Of a stretch of 64,000 nt of DNA, positions 1 to 9,943 are shown piece by piece. The notes under the pieces are model-generated. The model had not been told where the DNA came from. It saw only the letters and a program-made list of their open reading frames with translations, and did not search any database. The stretch lies in assembly GCA_900169235.1 (NCBI GenBank), contig FWCC01000140.1:62001-126000 (forward strand). Direction: 5' to 3'. This DNA comes from Zarea fungicola. Lineage: Eukaryota; Ascomycota; Sordariomycetes; Hypocreales; Cordycipitaceae. Within the stretch, counting starts at the first letter, position 1; each line of letters opens with the position of its first letter. A program made the translations under genes and the position numbers.

Positions 1-1157
1 CCGCTTACACCACGATTGTCCAGCCCGCAGTCCCCCAGGTCATGGCCGGGAGCTGCTGTAGCTTCTTTGCCTATGGCCACTCGGGCAGTGGCAAGACACA
101 CACCGTAATTGGCTACGAGAAGCAGGAGAGTTCCGGATTAGGGCTCTGCTTGGCTGCTGCGCACCAGTTGTTTATCGAAATCGAACGGGTAAACGAGCTC
201 CGCGGCGAGGATGGTGGCAAGCAGCCGCCGCTGGCTATCGGACTGAGTGTCTTTGAGCTTCGACAGAAGGCTGCCTTTGATCTTCTCAATAACGGTACCA
301 AGTGCCATATCCGCGAAGGACCAGACGGCAAGGTTCACATTCGGGGAGAGACTGAGACGCTCTCGGAGGGCAGAGTTCGAGTCCAGCCCATCGTCAAGCG
401 TCCCTGCTGGAGCTTTGACGAGCTCAGGAACGAACTCTCTTCTGCCCTTGCTCGCCGTGCCGTTGGAACTTCTTCAGTCCACGACCAAAGCTCCCGTACA
501 CATGCCGTTCTGGAACTAGAAATCATCAACGACCAGTTAGTCAGTGCACGCGCAGAACTAGTGGATAGGCAATCTGATCTTGTCCCCGTGGGGAAGCGGG
601 CCATGGACGTTACGATTGCAGAACAGACCAAGAGTGTGATTCAGGATGCAGACGGCAATTATAGGCCACGACCGGGGTATGTTATGAACCAGACACTTCT
701 TGACGAGGTCGAGGCTGAAAAGGCCAAGTTTGAGGCTCGCGTAGCAGAAGCAGAAGCCGAGATCGAAGCTGTTTACGCAAAATACAATAACACAGCGTCT
801 AATTGTCTCGGTGGGAAAATGGTGTTTGTAGATCTAGCAGGAGCAGAGTATCAGCAGGATGGTAACAAAACGGCAACAAACCTTTCTTCCAAGGTTCAGA
901 CTGCCGCGGAGAAGCAGGAAGCTCGACAGATCAACACAGACTTGTTGGCGCTGAAGGAGGTGATGCGGGCATGGTCCACACAGCAAAAACGAGTGCCCTA
1001 CCGCTCATCTCCCTTGACAATGGTGCTTCGAGAAACGTTTATGGATGCTAGAAACTGTGGTTCTGGAATGGTGGTGACTGTTTCGCCGGCAAAGTCAGAT
1101 TACGCGGCAACTCTCAACTCTCTCAAGTATGGAAGCTTAATGGGAACTGCGAGATGA
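1..1157 (+). CDS. kinesin-like motor protein, 5' truncated by the window edge
   Basis: This is the 3' part of a kinesin motor gene. The open frame enters at base 3, so the N-terminus lies outside the window. Counting from the first in-window Met (base 42): P-loop GHSGSGKT at about residues 12-19, switch I SSRTH at about 150-154, switch II VDLAGAE at about 263-269, the alpha4-type stretch INTDLLALKEV at about 297-307 and VPYRSSPLT at about 318-326. These are the ordered signatures of the kinesin motor fold, which binds microtubules and hydrolyses ATP. Two features are unusual. About 108 residues separate switch I from switch II, including a charged, probably helical insertion (about 165-250). 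The protein also stops a few residues after the motor core, so no neck or stalk follows. Family assignment is firm; the subfamily is not resolved. Confidence 0.88.
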   Translation, partial: AYTTIVQPAVPQVMAGSCCSFFAYGHSGSGKTHTVIGYEKQESSGLGLCLAAAHQLFIEIERVNELRGEDGGKQPPLAIGLSVFELRQKAAFDLLNNGTKCHIREGPDGKVHIRGETETLSEGRVRVQPIVKRPCWSFDELRNELSSALARRAVGTSSVHDQSSRTHAVLELEIINDQLVSARAELVDRQSDLVPVGKRAMDVTIAEQTKSVIQDADGNYRPRPGYVMNQTLLDEVEAEKAKFEARVAEAEAEIEAVYAKYNNTASNCLGGKMVFVDLAGAEYQQDGNKTATNLSSKVQTAAEKQEARQINTDLLALKEVMRAWSTQQKRVPYRSSPLTMVLRETFMDARNCGSGMVVTVSPAKSDYAATLNSLKYGSLMGTAR

Positions 1158-1863
1158 ACAACGGCAGCTGGGGGCTATTATTGGCTACTTTGGGACTGAA
1201 AACAATGTGAAATATTTGACGCGGTCTAACACGTCTTATGGGGCTCGCCTACAATGTTGGATCATGGGGCTACGGCTCTCACGTCAAGTATAGTGGCTCA
1301 ATAGTCATCTACAGGTGAAGAATGAATAGGAGGAGAGCTCCAATGTTTACTGCTACAATATAAACCCCTGTGGGAACATTTCCCTGGGCCAGGCTTTGTT
1401 TTGCGCGGTGCTGGCCAGGTGACTAGGCTTGCCGCAGCTCCGTTGCCGCTGGCAGTCCGGCAGCCCACCTCGCTTCTATTGTGAATCACGCGAATGAGGA
1501 AAAATTCTTTTGCCTTCTCTTCTTCTTCTCCGTTTTCTCTATCCTCAGATCCACCTTTCCAGAGTGCCTCGAAAACAAACACACCATTGACATCTCTTGT
1601 TCACCTCGACTCCCGCATCTTGAATTACATTCGTCAGTCTTGTGAGGCATAACAATAACGGAAGCTGAGAAGAGTATAGTCATCAGTACTACCTTTTATT
1701 GCTCTCCATTGCCTTGCTCATCCTGTATAAATACAGGTGCTCGTTGCAGAGCTTTCGTCTGTTGTTTTCACTTCACCATCCTCTTCCTTGCACACTCCCA
1801 CCGCACTTCAAAACTTTCTGCAATCTCTTTTACCTCCAAGCACTCTTTGAAAAGCTCTTCACG
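1158..1863. other. intergenic region: kinesin 3' flank and promoter/leader of the next gene
   Basis: No convincing gene. The right half becomes pyrimidine-rich, as is usual for fungal core promoters and leaders, and holds a TATA-like element at 1726-1733. Confidence 0.6.
1726..1733 (+). promoter_or_regulatory. TATA-box-like element
   Basis: TATAAATA about 130 bp upstream of the ATG at 1864, inside a CT-rich stretch. Position and sequence suit a core promoter. It argues against an in-frame ATG at 1699, which would lie upstream of this box. The role is inferred. Confidence 0.5.
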
Positions 1864-3727
1864 ATGGCTATCACGATTCCTTTTAATCGTCGTGCATTTC
1901 GCAAGTTCTTCAACCGCTTGCGGCCCTCTAGACGGGCTCATCCTCCACCGCCTCCTCCCCCGCCTCCCCCGGCCTCTCGAGGACGGCGTCTTCTCGATTC
2001 AATCGTGATTGAACATTTCACCATGACCCCTTCCACCTCGGCTGGTGATGGTCTTTTGGACGGAAATTCTACTTCTCCATCCAACAGTGTGGCTGTTACA
2101 TCGACAGACGGCAGCGTTGTTGCCTCACGTTCTGGAGGCTCGCTGACTGCTTCAAACAGCGCTACGTCTGCCAGCGTCGTAATCGCATACCACCCATCGG
2201 GACCTGTCAGAAGATCTTCAAACGTCACGCCTCCTCTACTCAAGAGGGCGATGGACGGGTTTAAGGAGACGGGTGAAGTCCCAAAGTCTCCTGCCGAGAT
2301 TGCTTCTGGCGGTCCTGTCCACCCGGTACTGCACTTCAACAGCTTACTTGAGGTTGCTGCCTCACCACAGCTTCCCATGGCCGCCCCTCCCTTGCAGCAG
2401 CCTCCTGCGTCGATGGACACGGAGGAACAGGATTCTCCAGCGGCCTCCGAGGCAGCAGGCTCTCACGAGTCGTTTCCTCCGTTACCCCTTACGCCCATTC
2501 ATGAGAATGCCATGGCAGACGAGTTCGAGGTGATGGTTCACGCGTATGAGGTTCCAGGAGCGGTAAGTGTGCTGGAATTATCCTTGGTAGCGTAAGTGAG
2601 ACCGCCTTGCTAACACAGTTCTAGGATCGATACCCGCGAGGTCGCTTTTTTAGACCTGTCAACGGCTCCGTTCTAGGCGCGTAAGTACTGTTATTCTTCT
2701 ATTTCGTTGTCTTTTCTTCTTACTGGTGTTCTTTCTCTGTTCATTGTTATGTGGCTCTGGCCTCTTCTTTAATGCTCTTCTGTTCTGTTCTTTATGCCTT
2801 ATTCTGCGTCTCTCTCTCTCTCTTCATCTTTCTCTCCATATTTCCCTCCATATTTCTCTCCATCTTTTTGTCCATCTCTCTCTCTCTGTTTTCTCTTTAC
2901 GTTGCTATTTCTCTTGTCAAGTTTTCTACATTGCTCACTTCACTTTCATCTTCTCCTCTTCTCATTCTCTTTGCCGTGTTGCATTTACTTTACTTCTTCT
3001 CTTCTATTCTCCTCGTCGTTTTACTCCCAGTTATTTCATACTAATAAGTGGTAGGCCTTTTGAGAGATTCATCGTCAGCGGTCGTACTTTCTACTGCCCT
3101 ATTCATCTGTTGCTTCAATATCGGTTCTGGCGTCTTCTGATGAGCCTTGAGCGTCCTATCGAAGGCTGGACCATGGCTGTTGACCCCAACATCTTTGCTC
3201 TTGTCATGGAGGCTCTTGTGTCTGCTTCGGGCTTTCAGGGCACAGAGGATGGACTCAACCTTGCCTACATTGTCCAGGCTTGCCGCCAGGCCTACGACTG
3301 GGGCATGGACCGCGAGGTCAAGAAGCTGGTCGCCTCCTACCGCGGCTACATTGCACGACGCATCCTCTACCGCAACCCGCACCAGCCCGACTTTGCCGGC
3401 GTCATGGACCACAGCTACTTTGTCTACCGCTCCGAGGAAATCTACCGTTCTTGGCGACTGTTGGACGAGGCCCCCCAGCCTGTCCAAACACTAATGCCTC
3501 CACATGAGCTCTTCGCGCTCTATGCCATGGCTGTTCCTCAGGAGCTGTGGCCGGCCCTGACTGGCAATTTCCAGGACGCTTTCAATGCGTCCATTGACTT
3601 TATGGGGCCTTTTGCCACCCCCGACGGGGTGGACTTTGAGGACTGGTGGACCCAGGCTTATAAGACGGCCGGGCTACTTGAGTTTACCTGGATTGGAGAG
3701 GAGCCTGCGTATTTGAACTTTATCTAA
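1864..3727 (+). CDS. proline-rich protein of unknown function, three exons
   Basis: Exons 1864-2562, 2625-2680 and 3055-3727 give 475 aa. Intron 1 (62 nt) has donor GTAAGT, a GCTAAC branch and a CTAG acceptor. Intron 2 (374 nt, CT-rich) has donor GTAAGT, a CTAATAA branch and acceptor TAG at 3052-3054. An acceptor at 3030 would also stay in frame and add eight residues. The start at 1864 has a good context (CACGATGGC) and lies downstream of a TATA-like box. The N-terminus is basic and followed by a run of ten prolines (about residues 26-35). A Ser/Thr/Pro-rich low-complexity region follows. The last ~200 residues look globular and acidic, rich in Tyr and Trp. No family was recognised. The C-terminal exon could be a separate gene starting at an ATG near 3139, but the frame-preserving splice favours one gene. 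Confidence 0.6.
2808..2888 (+). repeat. CT microsatellite with CTCCATATTT units, within an intron
   Basis: Two (TC)n runs flank two or three degenerate copies of a CTCCATATTTC unit. All lie within the 374-nt intron of the proline-rich gene, which probably explains that intron's unusual length. Confidence 0.7.
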
Positions 3728-4660
3728 GCAGGACGATGAAACTTTGCAGCCATTCAATCTCCTCCTCCTCGGCCATGGACAGCAAGCAAGTTGTTCCTGA
3801 AGAGCAACGGCATTCCTTTTCCTGTTTGCCAACGAGACTTTGAGCCATACGCCGAGACGACTATAGCACAGTTGGTCCACAGCTGCTTTTGCTCTTTTCC
3901 TGTTTTCTTCAATACTTGCTCTTCTGTGGTTTGTTTCTTCTCTTCTCTTCTTGTTTTGTGTTATTATTGGTCGTTCTTTGCAGTTTGCTCAAACTGGCAG
4001 CTTGGCGGTCTGATTGAGGAATTGCGGAGGTTTTTTTTTTCTACAGTCACACCCGTGTCTGTTTTTTTTTACTCTGTCTTTCTTCCTTCTTTTCTTCCTC
4101 TTGTCTTACTACAAATTCTTTTTCTGCTCCTGTTGTTTTCTTTCTTATTGTGTCTCTGACACTCTTCTTCGCTTCAACTTTTTACTTCAACTTTTACTTC
4201 TTCTGTCTTGTTCAAAGTTTCTTTTTCAACTTTCTTTCACTTGGTTTACCATGAAACTGGATTTTCCTTTCTTCGTTGCATATCACTTTGGGCCGGCGGG
4301 CGTTGGTTGGAAACAAAACTGGACGTATTGGAACCTGGACAAAAACGTTTTATAGGCATTGGCAAAGACTTTTTTATAGCTCGAATTCAAATCATTTCAA
4401 CAATTTCAGTTTGTTTATTCCACCCAGTCTACTACATGCTTGTGGTATCTTTTCTTTCAAGTCCCCTCCCCAGCCCGCCTTGCCATGCCCGCTCCGCCGC
4501 AGTTGAGTCATGATGTTGTGTATGTACAAAAATGCAAAACATGCTTTCACTTCCATCCAAAAACATGAAGCGCAAAAAAAGAGAAATAATGACAAAAAGA
4601 ATGTAAACTACAATTTCTTCCGTCGTGAAAAAAAAACAACAACCAAGTTCTTGTTTTTTT
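3728..4660. other. T-rich intergenic region between convergent genes
   Basis: Long T and CT runs. Short frames here are rich in Phe, Leu and Ser and come only from the pyrimidine bias. It is probably the shared 3' flank of the proline-rich gene (+) and the Tma20 gene (-). No gene seen. Confidence 0.6.
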
Positions 4661-5369
4661 TTAGTCCAGGTTCAAGTTCCAGAGACCATCGCCGAGGAAA
4701 TGCGCCTCCTCAACAACGGGTCCTTTGCCCTTGGTCTTGACCTCGGCCGTGCCCGCGACGAGAATGCCCACGGCGCACGCCTCTTCTTTGCCCTCGGCCA
4801 TAATCACGACGGGCTCGCCCTCGACGAGCTCACGGCTCCACCGCCCCTCGGCGTCCACCTGCTGCTCCAGCTCTTTACCCTCCTCCAGCTTGGCCGGGCC
4901 CCCGTCCGCGGGCAGCCGACCACCGGATGATGTCAGCCCGGGCGCCATGAGGGTGGCCCCGGACAGGACGAAGCGAATGGCGCCGCGGTCGATGCGGATC
5001 GAAGGGAAAGCCTGCGGGAAGCGGTGCACGAGGCGCAGGTGGGGGAGGATGTCGCCGACGGCGAGCTGGAAGAAGACGGGGGTGGCGTCAATCACGTAGA
5101 GGGTGTTGCGGTCGGGGAGCTTGACGGAGGAGAGGCTGGCCTTTTTCGGGAGGACCTCGTCAATGTAGGGCGTCAGGAGGGGGTAGGTAGTGAGGAGCGA
5201 CTGGCGAAGGGATCGCTGGACAGACGACTTGAGTTTTTGCTTGGGAGCGGCTGTTAGGCTACTGCATGTTAGCGGGCAGCACCAAGATTTGGGGATTGAA
5301 GCTTCTAGAGAAGATTTCATGGGTTCTGCAAAAATGTAGGATACGGAAGACATACTTGCTTTTAAACAT
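4661..5369 (-). CDS. tma20: translation machinery-associated protein 20 (PUA domain; MCT-1 family)
   Basis: Exons on the minus strand are 5356-5369 (ATG TTT AAA AGC AA) and 4661-5261, joined across a 94-nt intron with donor GTATGT; 204 aa. The protein starts MFKS and continues KQKLKSSVQRSLRQSLL, typical of the MCT-1/Tma20 N-terminal domain. The C-terminal half is a PUA domain: the stretch around GATLMAPGLTSSGG, then EGEPVVIMAEGKEEACAVGIL, then GLWNLNLD at the end. Family members are about 180 aa, so the size fits. In yeast, Tma20 works with Tma22 on ribosomes in 40S recycling and reinitiation. The intron ends in the tandem acceptor CAGTAG; using the second site (exon from 5258) drops one Ser and keeps the frame. 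Confidence 0.9.
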
Positions 5370-5724
5370 TTTGGCGGCTTTGATGGGTAATGTTTGCGTA
5401 TGGAGAGAATGAGCTGGCTTGATGCTGGGATGGTGGGGTTGATCTTTGGAGGGGCGAGGGAAAACTTGAAGTTGCCCCGCGGCGGGGTCCAATCGCGGTC
5501 TTGGGGTATTATGACGTTGGGCGCGTTGAGAAATCAGGAACAATTCTATAAATTAAAAAAAGCGGTAAAAATTATAAATGTACTAGATAATAACAGGCTC
5601 GCCCATTTTTATGGTGGAATATATTGCTTGGGGGTGGTATTAGAGGTCCTGTTGACCTGCCGGTGCGACAGCCAATTACCTAGCGTCGTCCGGCTGCCGT
5701 CATGAGCTTCCTCGCCCCCAAAGC
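5370..5724. other. intergenic: Tma20 promoter and 3' flank of the I78 inhibitor
   Basis: The right part (about 5540-5600) is AT-rich with A runs and short TATA-like stretches. No gene seen. Confidence 0.5.
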
Positions 5725-6034
5725 TTAGCCGTGGTACACGTGCGTGACGACACCATCCTTTTCGACGTGGACATTGAGGCGATTCTCGTTGAAATCCTTG
5801 GTGACCATGCTGCCGGGCGTAATGATGCGGGTTTGCTGGGGCAGCTCGCGCTTGCAAAAGTTCTACAATTGTTAGCACGGAATCGATGTAGTGCAAGCAA
5901 TGATGGAGCTGAGATGTTGCACTCACAGTCTCATTCGAGGCTGTATCATTTACAGTCTTGCCGACGAGCTTGTTTTGCCACTCCTCGGTCTTGGAGGTCT
6001 GGTTGGGGTCTTGGTTGGGAAGTACGAGAGGCAT
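5725..6034 (-). CDS. small peptidase inhibitor, I78 family
   Basis: Exons 5927-6034 and 5725-5862, with a 64-nt intron (donor GTGAGT, CTAAC branch, TAG acceptor), give an 81-aa protein without signal peptide. It reads MPLVLPNQDPNQ, then the helical EEWQNKLVGKTVNDTASNET, then NFCKRELPQQTRIITPGSMVTKDF and NENRLNVHVEKDGVVTHVYHG. The order matches the I78 family: a WQ-LVGK helix, a loop with potential reactive residues around R-IITPGSMVTKDFNENRLNV, and a C-terminal strand with a V-HVYHG ending. The family includes the Aspergillus elastase inhibitor AFUEI, which blocks serine proteases of the elastase type. The start at 6034 has context ACACCATG; an in-frame upstream extension is not typical. Possible targets are the fungus's own subtilisins or foreign proteases. 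Confidence 0.88.
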
Positions 6035-6745
6035 GGTGTCGTTTGGGCTGTATGTTGAGACGATGGGATTTCCAAGTACAAGGTGTAATGTATGATGAAA
6101 TTTTGATGAATGAAGGGAAATCTGCATGGGAAGCCTATAGGTATAGGTTTTGATGGTACCTTGATGACGTTGTACTGGCGGCCGCGTAGGACGAAACCGG
6201 TTACAGTTTAGTCTTTAATGGATACAGTAGCCGGGGGCAAAGTCGCACTCTGCATTACAATTCAATGAGGTGAGGGAGCTAACTAGTCCGCGGGCTCAAA
6301 CAGCTTTCATCGACTACTTTTTTCCTTTTTTCTTTTCTTTTCTATTCGCTGGTCATTTTTTCTGACTAAATGTAAAATTTGCTGCCCAGTATGCAAGACC
6401 AACGTCATGGAAGGAAGTCAGCCAGGACATGAACATTATACGTTGCCCAGCTTCTCCGTGGTAGTTTGCATGACTGGTTTTAAGGCTGCTATTAAGTTGG
6501 CGCTTTCATTGCTAAATACTATTTGGGCTGGATGATTTCCCGGCGCATCCCACGAAAACATTCTCGACAGGCCGAGTCAACGCTCAGGTAGCAGACATTC
6601 AATCTCTGTCGAGGCCTACTAAATGGCTATACTAGATCAACAGCCTTCAATCAGAGAATAAATGGACGCGGTTACAATACGAGTTAACAAATGTTCTGGC
6701 TATGCTCTCGTCACTCCCGCCAACACGCACCACATTCTCGTGGGC
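6035..6745. other. intergenic region between two small inhibitor-like genes
   Basis: Presumed promoter of the I78 gene and 3' flank of the gene to its right. There is a T-rich run near 6315-6360. No gene or clear repeat seen. Confidence 0.5.
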
Positions 6746-7030
6746 TCACATAGGGCCGTGAAGACCCTGGCTAGCACCGTACCCAGGACACTTTGATGCT
6801 TCATTTTTTCCTGGAACAAACGTCTGGTTGTGAATGGGTCTGGGAATTGATACACAGAGCATCTTTGTGCTATATACCCCGTTTGTGCCGCAGACACAGG
6901 TATTGCATTGGTCGTCACAAAGCCAGGACTCCTTCCCGTGCTTCGCGAGGCATTGCTGTTGATTGTATGGTGGTATAGCCCTGGCTATGGCCAAGGATGC
7001 TGCCAGGAATAAAACTGGGACGAGTTGCAT
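6746..7030 (-). CDS. small secreted Cys-rich protein with pacifastin-like motif
   Basis: Single exon, 94 aa. Residues 1-18 (MQLVPVLFLAASLAIARA) form a clear signal peptide with an ARA cleavage site. The mature part has Cys at 27, 38, 42, 45, 47, 59 and 81. The core CNTCVCGTNG followed by STKMLC resembles the pacifastin light-chain pattern (C-x(9-12)-CNxCxC-xxxG-...-CTxxxC) of serine-protease inhibitors. The fifth pacifastin Cys is replaced by Ser, and an extra Cys is present at 38. The resemblance is by eye. It could equally be an unrelated effector-like protein. The last ~30 residues after Cys59 look unstructured, and an alternative splice there cannot be excluded. It lies on the same strand as the I78 inhibitor, about 0.7 kb away. 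Confidence 0.6.
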   Translation of the reverse strand: MQLVPVLFLAASLAIARAIPPYNQQQCLAKHGKESWLCDDQCNTCVCGTNGVYSTKMLCVSIPRPIHNQTFVPGKNEASKCPGYGASQGLHGPM

Positions 7031-9070
7031 TGTCGAATGTCTTGAGCTGGGCTTATATTGAGCTTGGGCCTATCGGTGAGCCGAGAACTTGTATTGTCAG
7101 TATGCGCGACGGGAGTAGTCAAGAAATGAAAGCCTCAAGGCTTCAATCCAGCCTGTAAAGGCAAGTATACGGCAGTTACGGTATTCTTATAGAGAGTATA
7201 TGTAAGTATTTCTTAAATATAATTCTTTGTTATTATTATTTTGCTGGTATGCAGTGTCTTGCATCATGCCTGGGAAGCTCTCTCCGTCTTGCTGTTACAG
7301 GCGACCGCTTGTTTACCATGGCAAATAAGATGACGAGAAAGACAGGAAATAGAGGAAATATAGGAATACCATCTTACAGTATCAGCTACAGTATTATTGT
7401 TTTACCAGGAAATTTAGACCTTGAGTGTTGATGGGCAAGTACAACATTTGGGCATTTGCAGGCTGCCAGAGACATACCCTATACCATGCAAGGACTCTGT
7501 GATACTTGGAAACAGACGAGATTTATCGGTGCATGATCAGTTCAATCCGAAAAAGAATAATGGGGAAAGCCAGTTAGAGCATCTAGCCATGTTTTCGGGT
7601 GAATTAAATGCAATCAGCTTGTATCAGCAGAGTTGTCAGGCGGTTGGTCGGCACACTACAATTAAAGAATTATGGTCTCCATTCAGGGTTCAACGAGTCT
7701 GTTTGTTACTGGAAGCTGTATTCACCGTCTCGGGCAGGGTCATTATGTGGCTGATGAGATGGACGCTTCAATGGCAGCTCAGACGAGTCAAGTGCAGACA
7801 AAATACGCAAGGCATGTAATTCAATTCAAGATTCATTGAGACTTGATACTAGTTGACTGTTGGCTGCTATTTACTGTTCGACATTGCATTCCAGCACCGG
7901 CATCCACACTGGTCAACTTTGGCTACTGTGCATGATGCTCAGAAGCTTTACGCACTACAGCAAGCATTGAAAAATGTAGTGAAAATTATTGATTCCATCT
8001 TTGACTTGACAGTACGTGACAGTAATATTTTGAAGAGTATTTCTCCTGAATCACCATCCGTCTTGTCAGACACCTAAAAATAGCCGACCCTAGTGCGCCA
8101 CCCTAGGCCAGCCCCAAGCCACACAGCTGCAGCTGGTGTACTGTAACTGTAAAATTATCAGCTAAACGTCGGTCGCAGTACTTGACTGCCAGTGGTACTG
8201 TAAGTGGCCGTTTGTCAAGTAACCTGTACAAGGTGCGACGACAAACAAGAGACGACGCTGTTTCGTAGTCAATGTTGTGTACGCAGCCATCCAAGAGAGC
8301 CTCGACACCAACAATAAACCCGAAAAACCCGAAAAACCCAAAACCAAAAACCAAAAAGGGATTCACCAACTAGCCCACATCCCCATTTGGCCATTAATTC
8401 CAACTGCAGCTAGCTAGCGGCCTTGTACAGCCACCCTCCGCCAAGGCAGATAACCAGTAGCAGCAGACCATCCAGGCTTCGCTCCATTTTTCAGGTCCTG
8501 GAACTGTCCGGTCTCCTTGTACCCTGCGACCGCCGACCTCTGACAGCCTTGCCCACAGGTATGTACCCACTGCCAGGATGTACCAGTAGCCTGTAGCAGG
8601 CAAGCAAGTAGGTACCATCGCTGCGACCCCTGGCAGGGCTACTGACACTGGACACCCCAGGGTCCATCTGCCTCTGCCTCGCTGGCCGGCCGTCAGCAGC
8701 CTTTCTCCTCGGCCGCCTTTTCTACTTTTGTCGTCGCCTTTTTTTCGCCGTTACCATCCTCTCCTATTCATGGTTACATCAATCGCATAGCATTAATAAT
8801 TTTTTGTCTCTCTTTTCTTTTTGTACCTCACGACTCTTCATCGCCATTTCTCCATCGCCAACCGGTTCCCCAGCCGGTATATCTGCTGTGCCCCCTACTC
8901 CAGCCCAAAAAAAACGGCTCGCCCCGAATATTTGCTGCAGATCATTGACAGCTGCGCGACGCTGATCTCGCATTCCAGTTATTTTGTTACCCAACTCGGA
9001 TAACATTGACTACAGATTTAATCTCATTGAACAAGGGACACACGGCAATCATCATCTAATAAAAACGAAA
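7031..9070. other. 2-kb intergenic region; promoter/leader at the right end
   Basis: No convincing gene. Short frames lack good starts or family features. An A-rich stretch at about 8320-8358 repeats CCCGAAAAA/CCCAAAAC. From about 8640 to 9070 the sequence is CT-rich, as expected for the leader of the gene at 9071. Confidence 0.5.
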
Positions 9071-9943
9071 ATGCGCTTCTCAACGCTCTCTCTAGCTCTT
9101 AGCAGCTTCTCCGCCGTCATGGCTTCCGCCATCCCCTCCCAAGACGACTGTTTCGCCGTCCACCGCAACGCTCTCGCCGAGTACGCCGAGTGCAGCAGCG
9201 CCTCGCGCGCGACGCTCTCGCAGTGTCTATCCACCCTCACCAACGCTGCCGACAAGGCCGCCCTGGAAGCCTGCCTCGTCTCCGCCGGCTGCTCCGCCGC
9301 TGAGGCCTCTCTGGAGGCCGAGCATCTCACCGCCCGGTGCACTGAGCTCGAAGTCTACAGCGACCTCCGCCGTCGTCACAACGACGCCCTGCTCGCCGCC
9401 ACCCCGATTCCCAAAGTCGCGGCCGGCGTGCTGCCTCGCATCACCGCCCCCGCCGTCCTGCACCAGGTCCGCTCCGCCGCCAGGGGCGACGCCTGCTTCA
9501 CCACCGACATCACCTCGACGACCATCTGCCCCGTCGACATCAACAACGGCCGCGCCACCACGCAGTCCTGCCGCCCCGGCCAGGCCACCTCGGTCGCCTG
9601 CCGACCGGGCTGGATCTGCGACGAGGACCCCAACGGCACCTCGATTTGCATGGAAAAGGTCAACAAGCTCGACATTGGCGGCATCATCCTCGCCATCATC
9701 TTCGGCGTCGTCATCGTCGCCGGCGTCGGGTTTCTCATCTTCATGTCGTGCGCCGAGGGCCGCGCGCAGAAGAAGCTGGCCGCCAGGGCCGAGGCCACGG
9801 CCCTCGCCCGCGCCGCCACCAAGAAGAAGCGCGCCGACGAGGTCAGGGCGCCCCTCATGGCGCAGCAGCAGCAGCAGCCCGAGTATCTGCAGCAAGGGCC
9901 CGGCGGCGTGAATCCCTTTGGAGATGCGCAGACTCCCCACTAA
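9071..9943 (+). CDS. secreted/membrane protein: Cys-rich ectodomain with one C-terminal TM segment
   Basis: Single exon, 290 aa; the ATG at 9071 follows an A-rich context. Residues 1-20 are a signal peptide (MRFSTLSLALSSFSAVMASA). The ectodomain has an Ala/Cys-rich helical part (about 25-105) with regularly spaced Cys. A second Cys module (about 140-195) contains GDACFTTDITSTTICP, SCRPGQATSVACRPGW and ICDEDPNGTSIC. A strong transmembrane helix lies at about 203-226 (IGGIILAIIFGVVIVAGVGFL). A basic, Ala/Lys-rich cytoplasmic tail and a QQQQQ run follow. The topology predicts a type I plasma-membrane or wall-associated protein. No named family was recognised; the layout recalls fungal surface sensors, but that is inference. 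Confidence 0.8.
   Translation: MRFSTLSLALSSFSAVMASAIPSQDDCFAVHRNALAEYAECSSASRATLSQCLSTLTNAADKAALEACLVSAGCSAAEASLEAEHLTARCTELEVYSDLRRRHNDALLAATPIPKVAAGVLPRITAPAVLHQVRSAARGDACFTTDITSTTICPVDINNGRATTQSCRPGQATSVACRPGWICDEDPNGTSICMEKVNKLDIGGIILAIIFGVVIVAGVGFLIFMSCAEGRAQKKLAARAEATALARAATKKKRADEVRAPLMAQQQQQPEYLQQGPGGVNPFGDAQTPH

Noticed and set aside
6700..6860. Alternative short intron in the pacifastin-like gene
   Set aside because: The donor GTATCA is weak and the intron would be about 43 nt; the single-exon reading is simpler.
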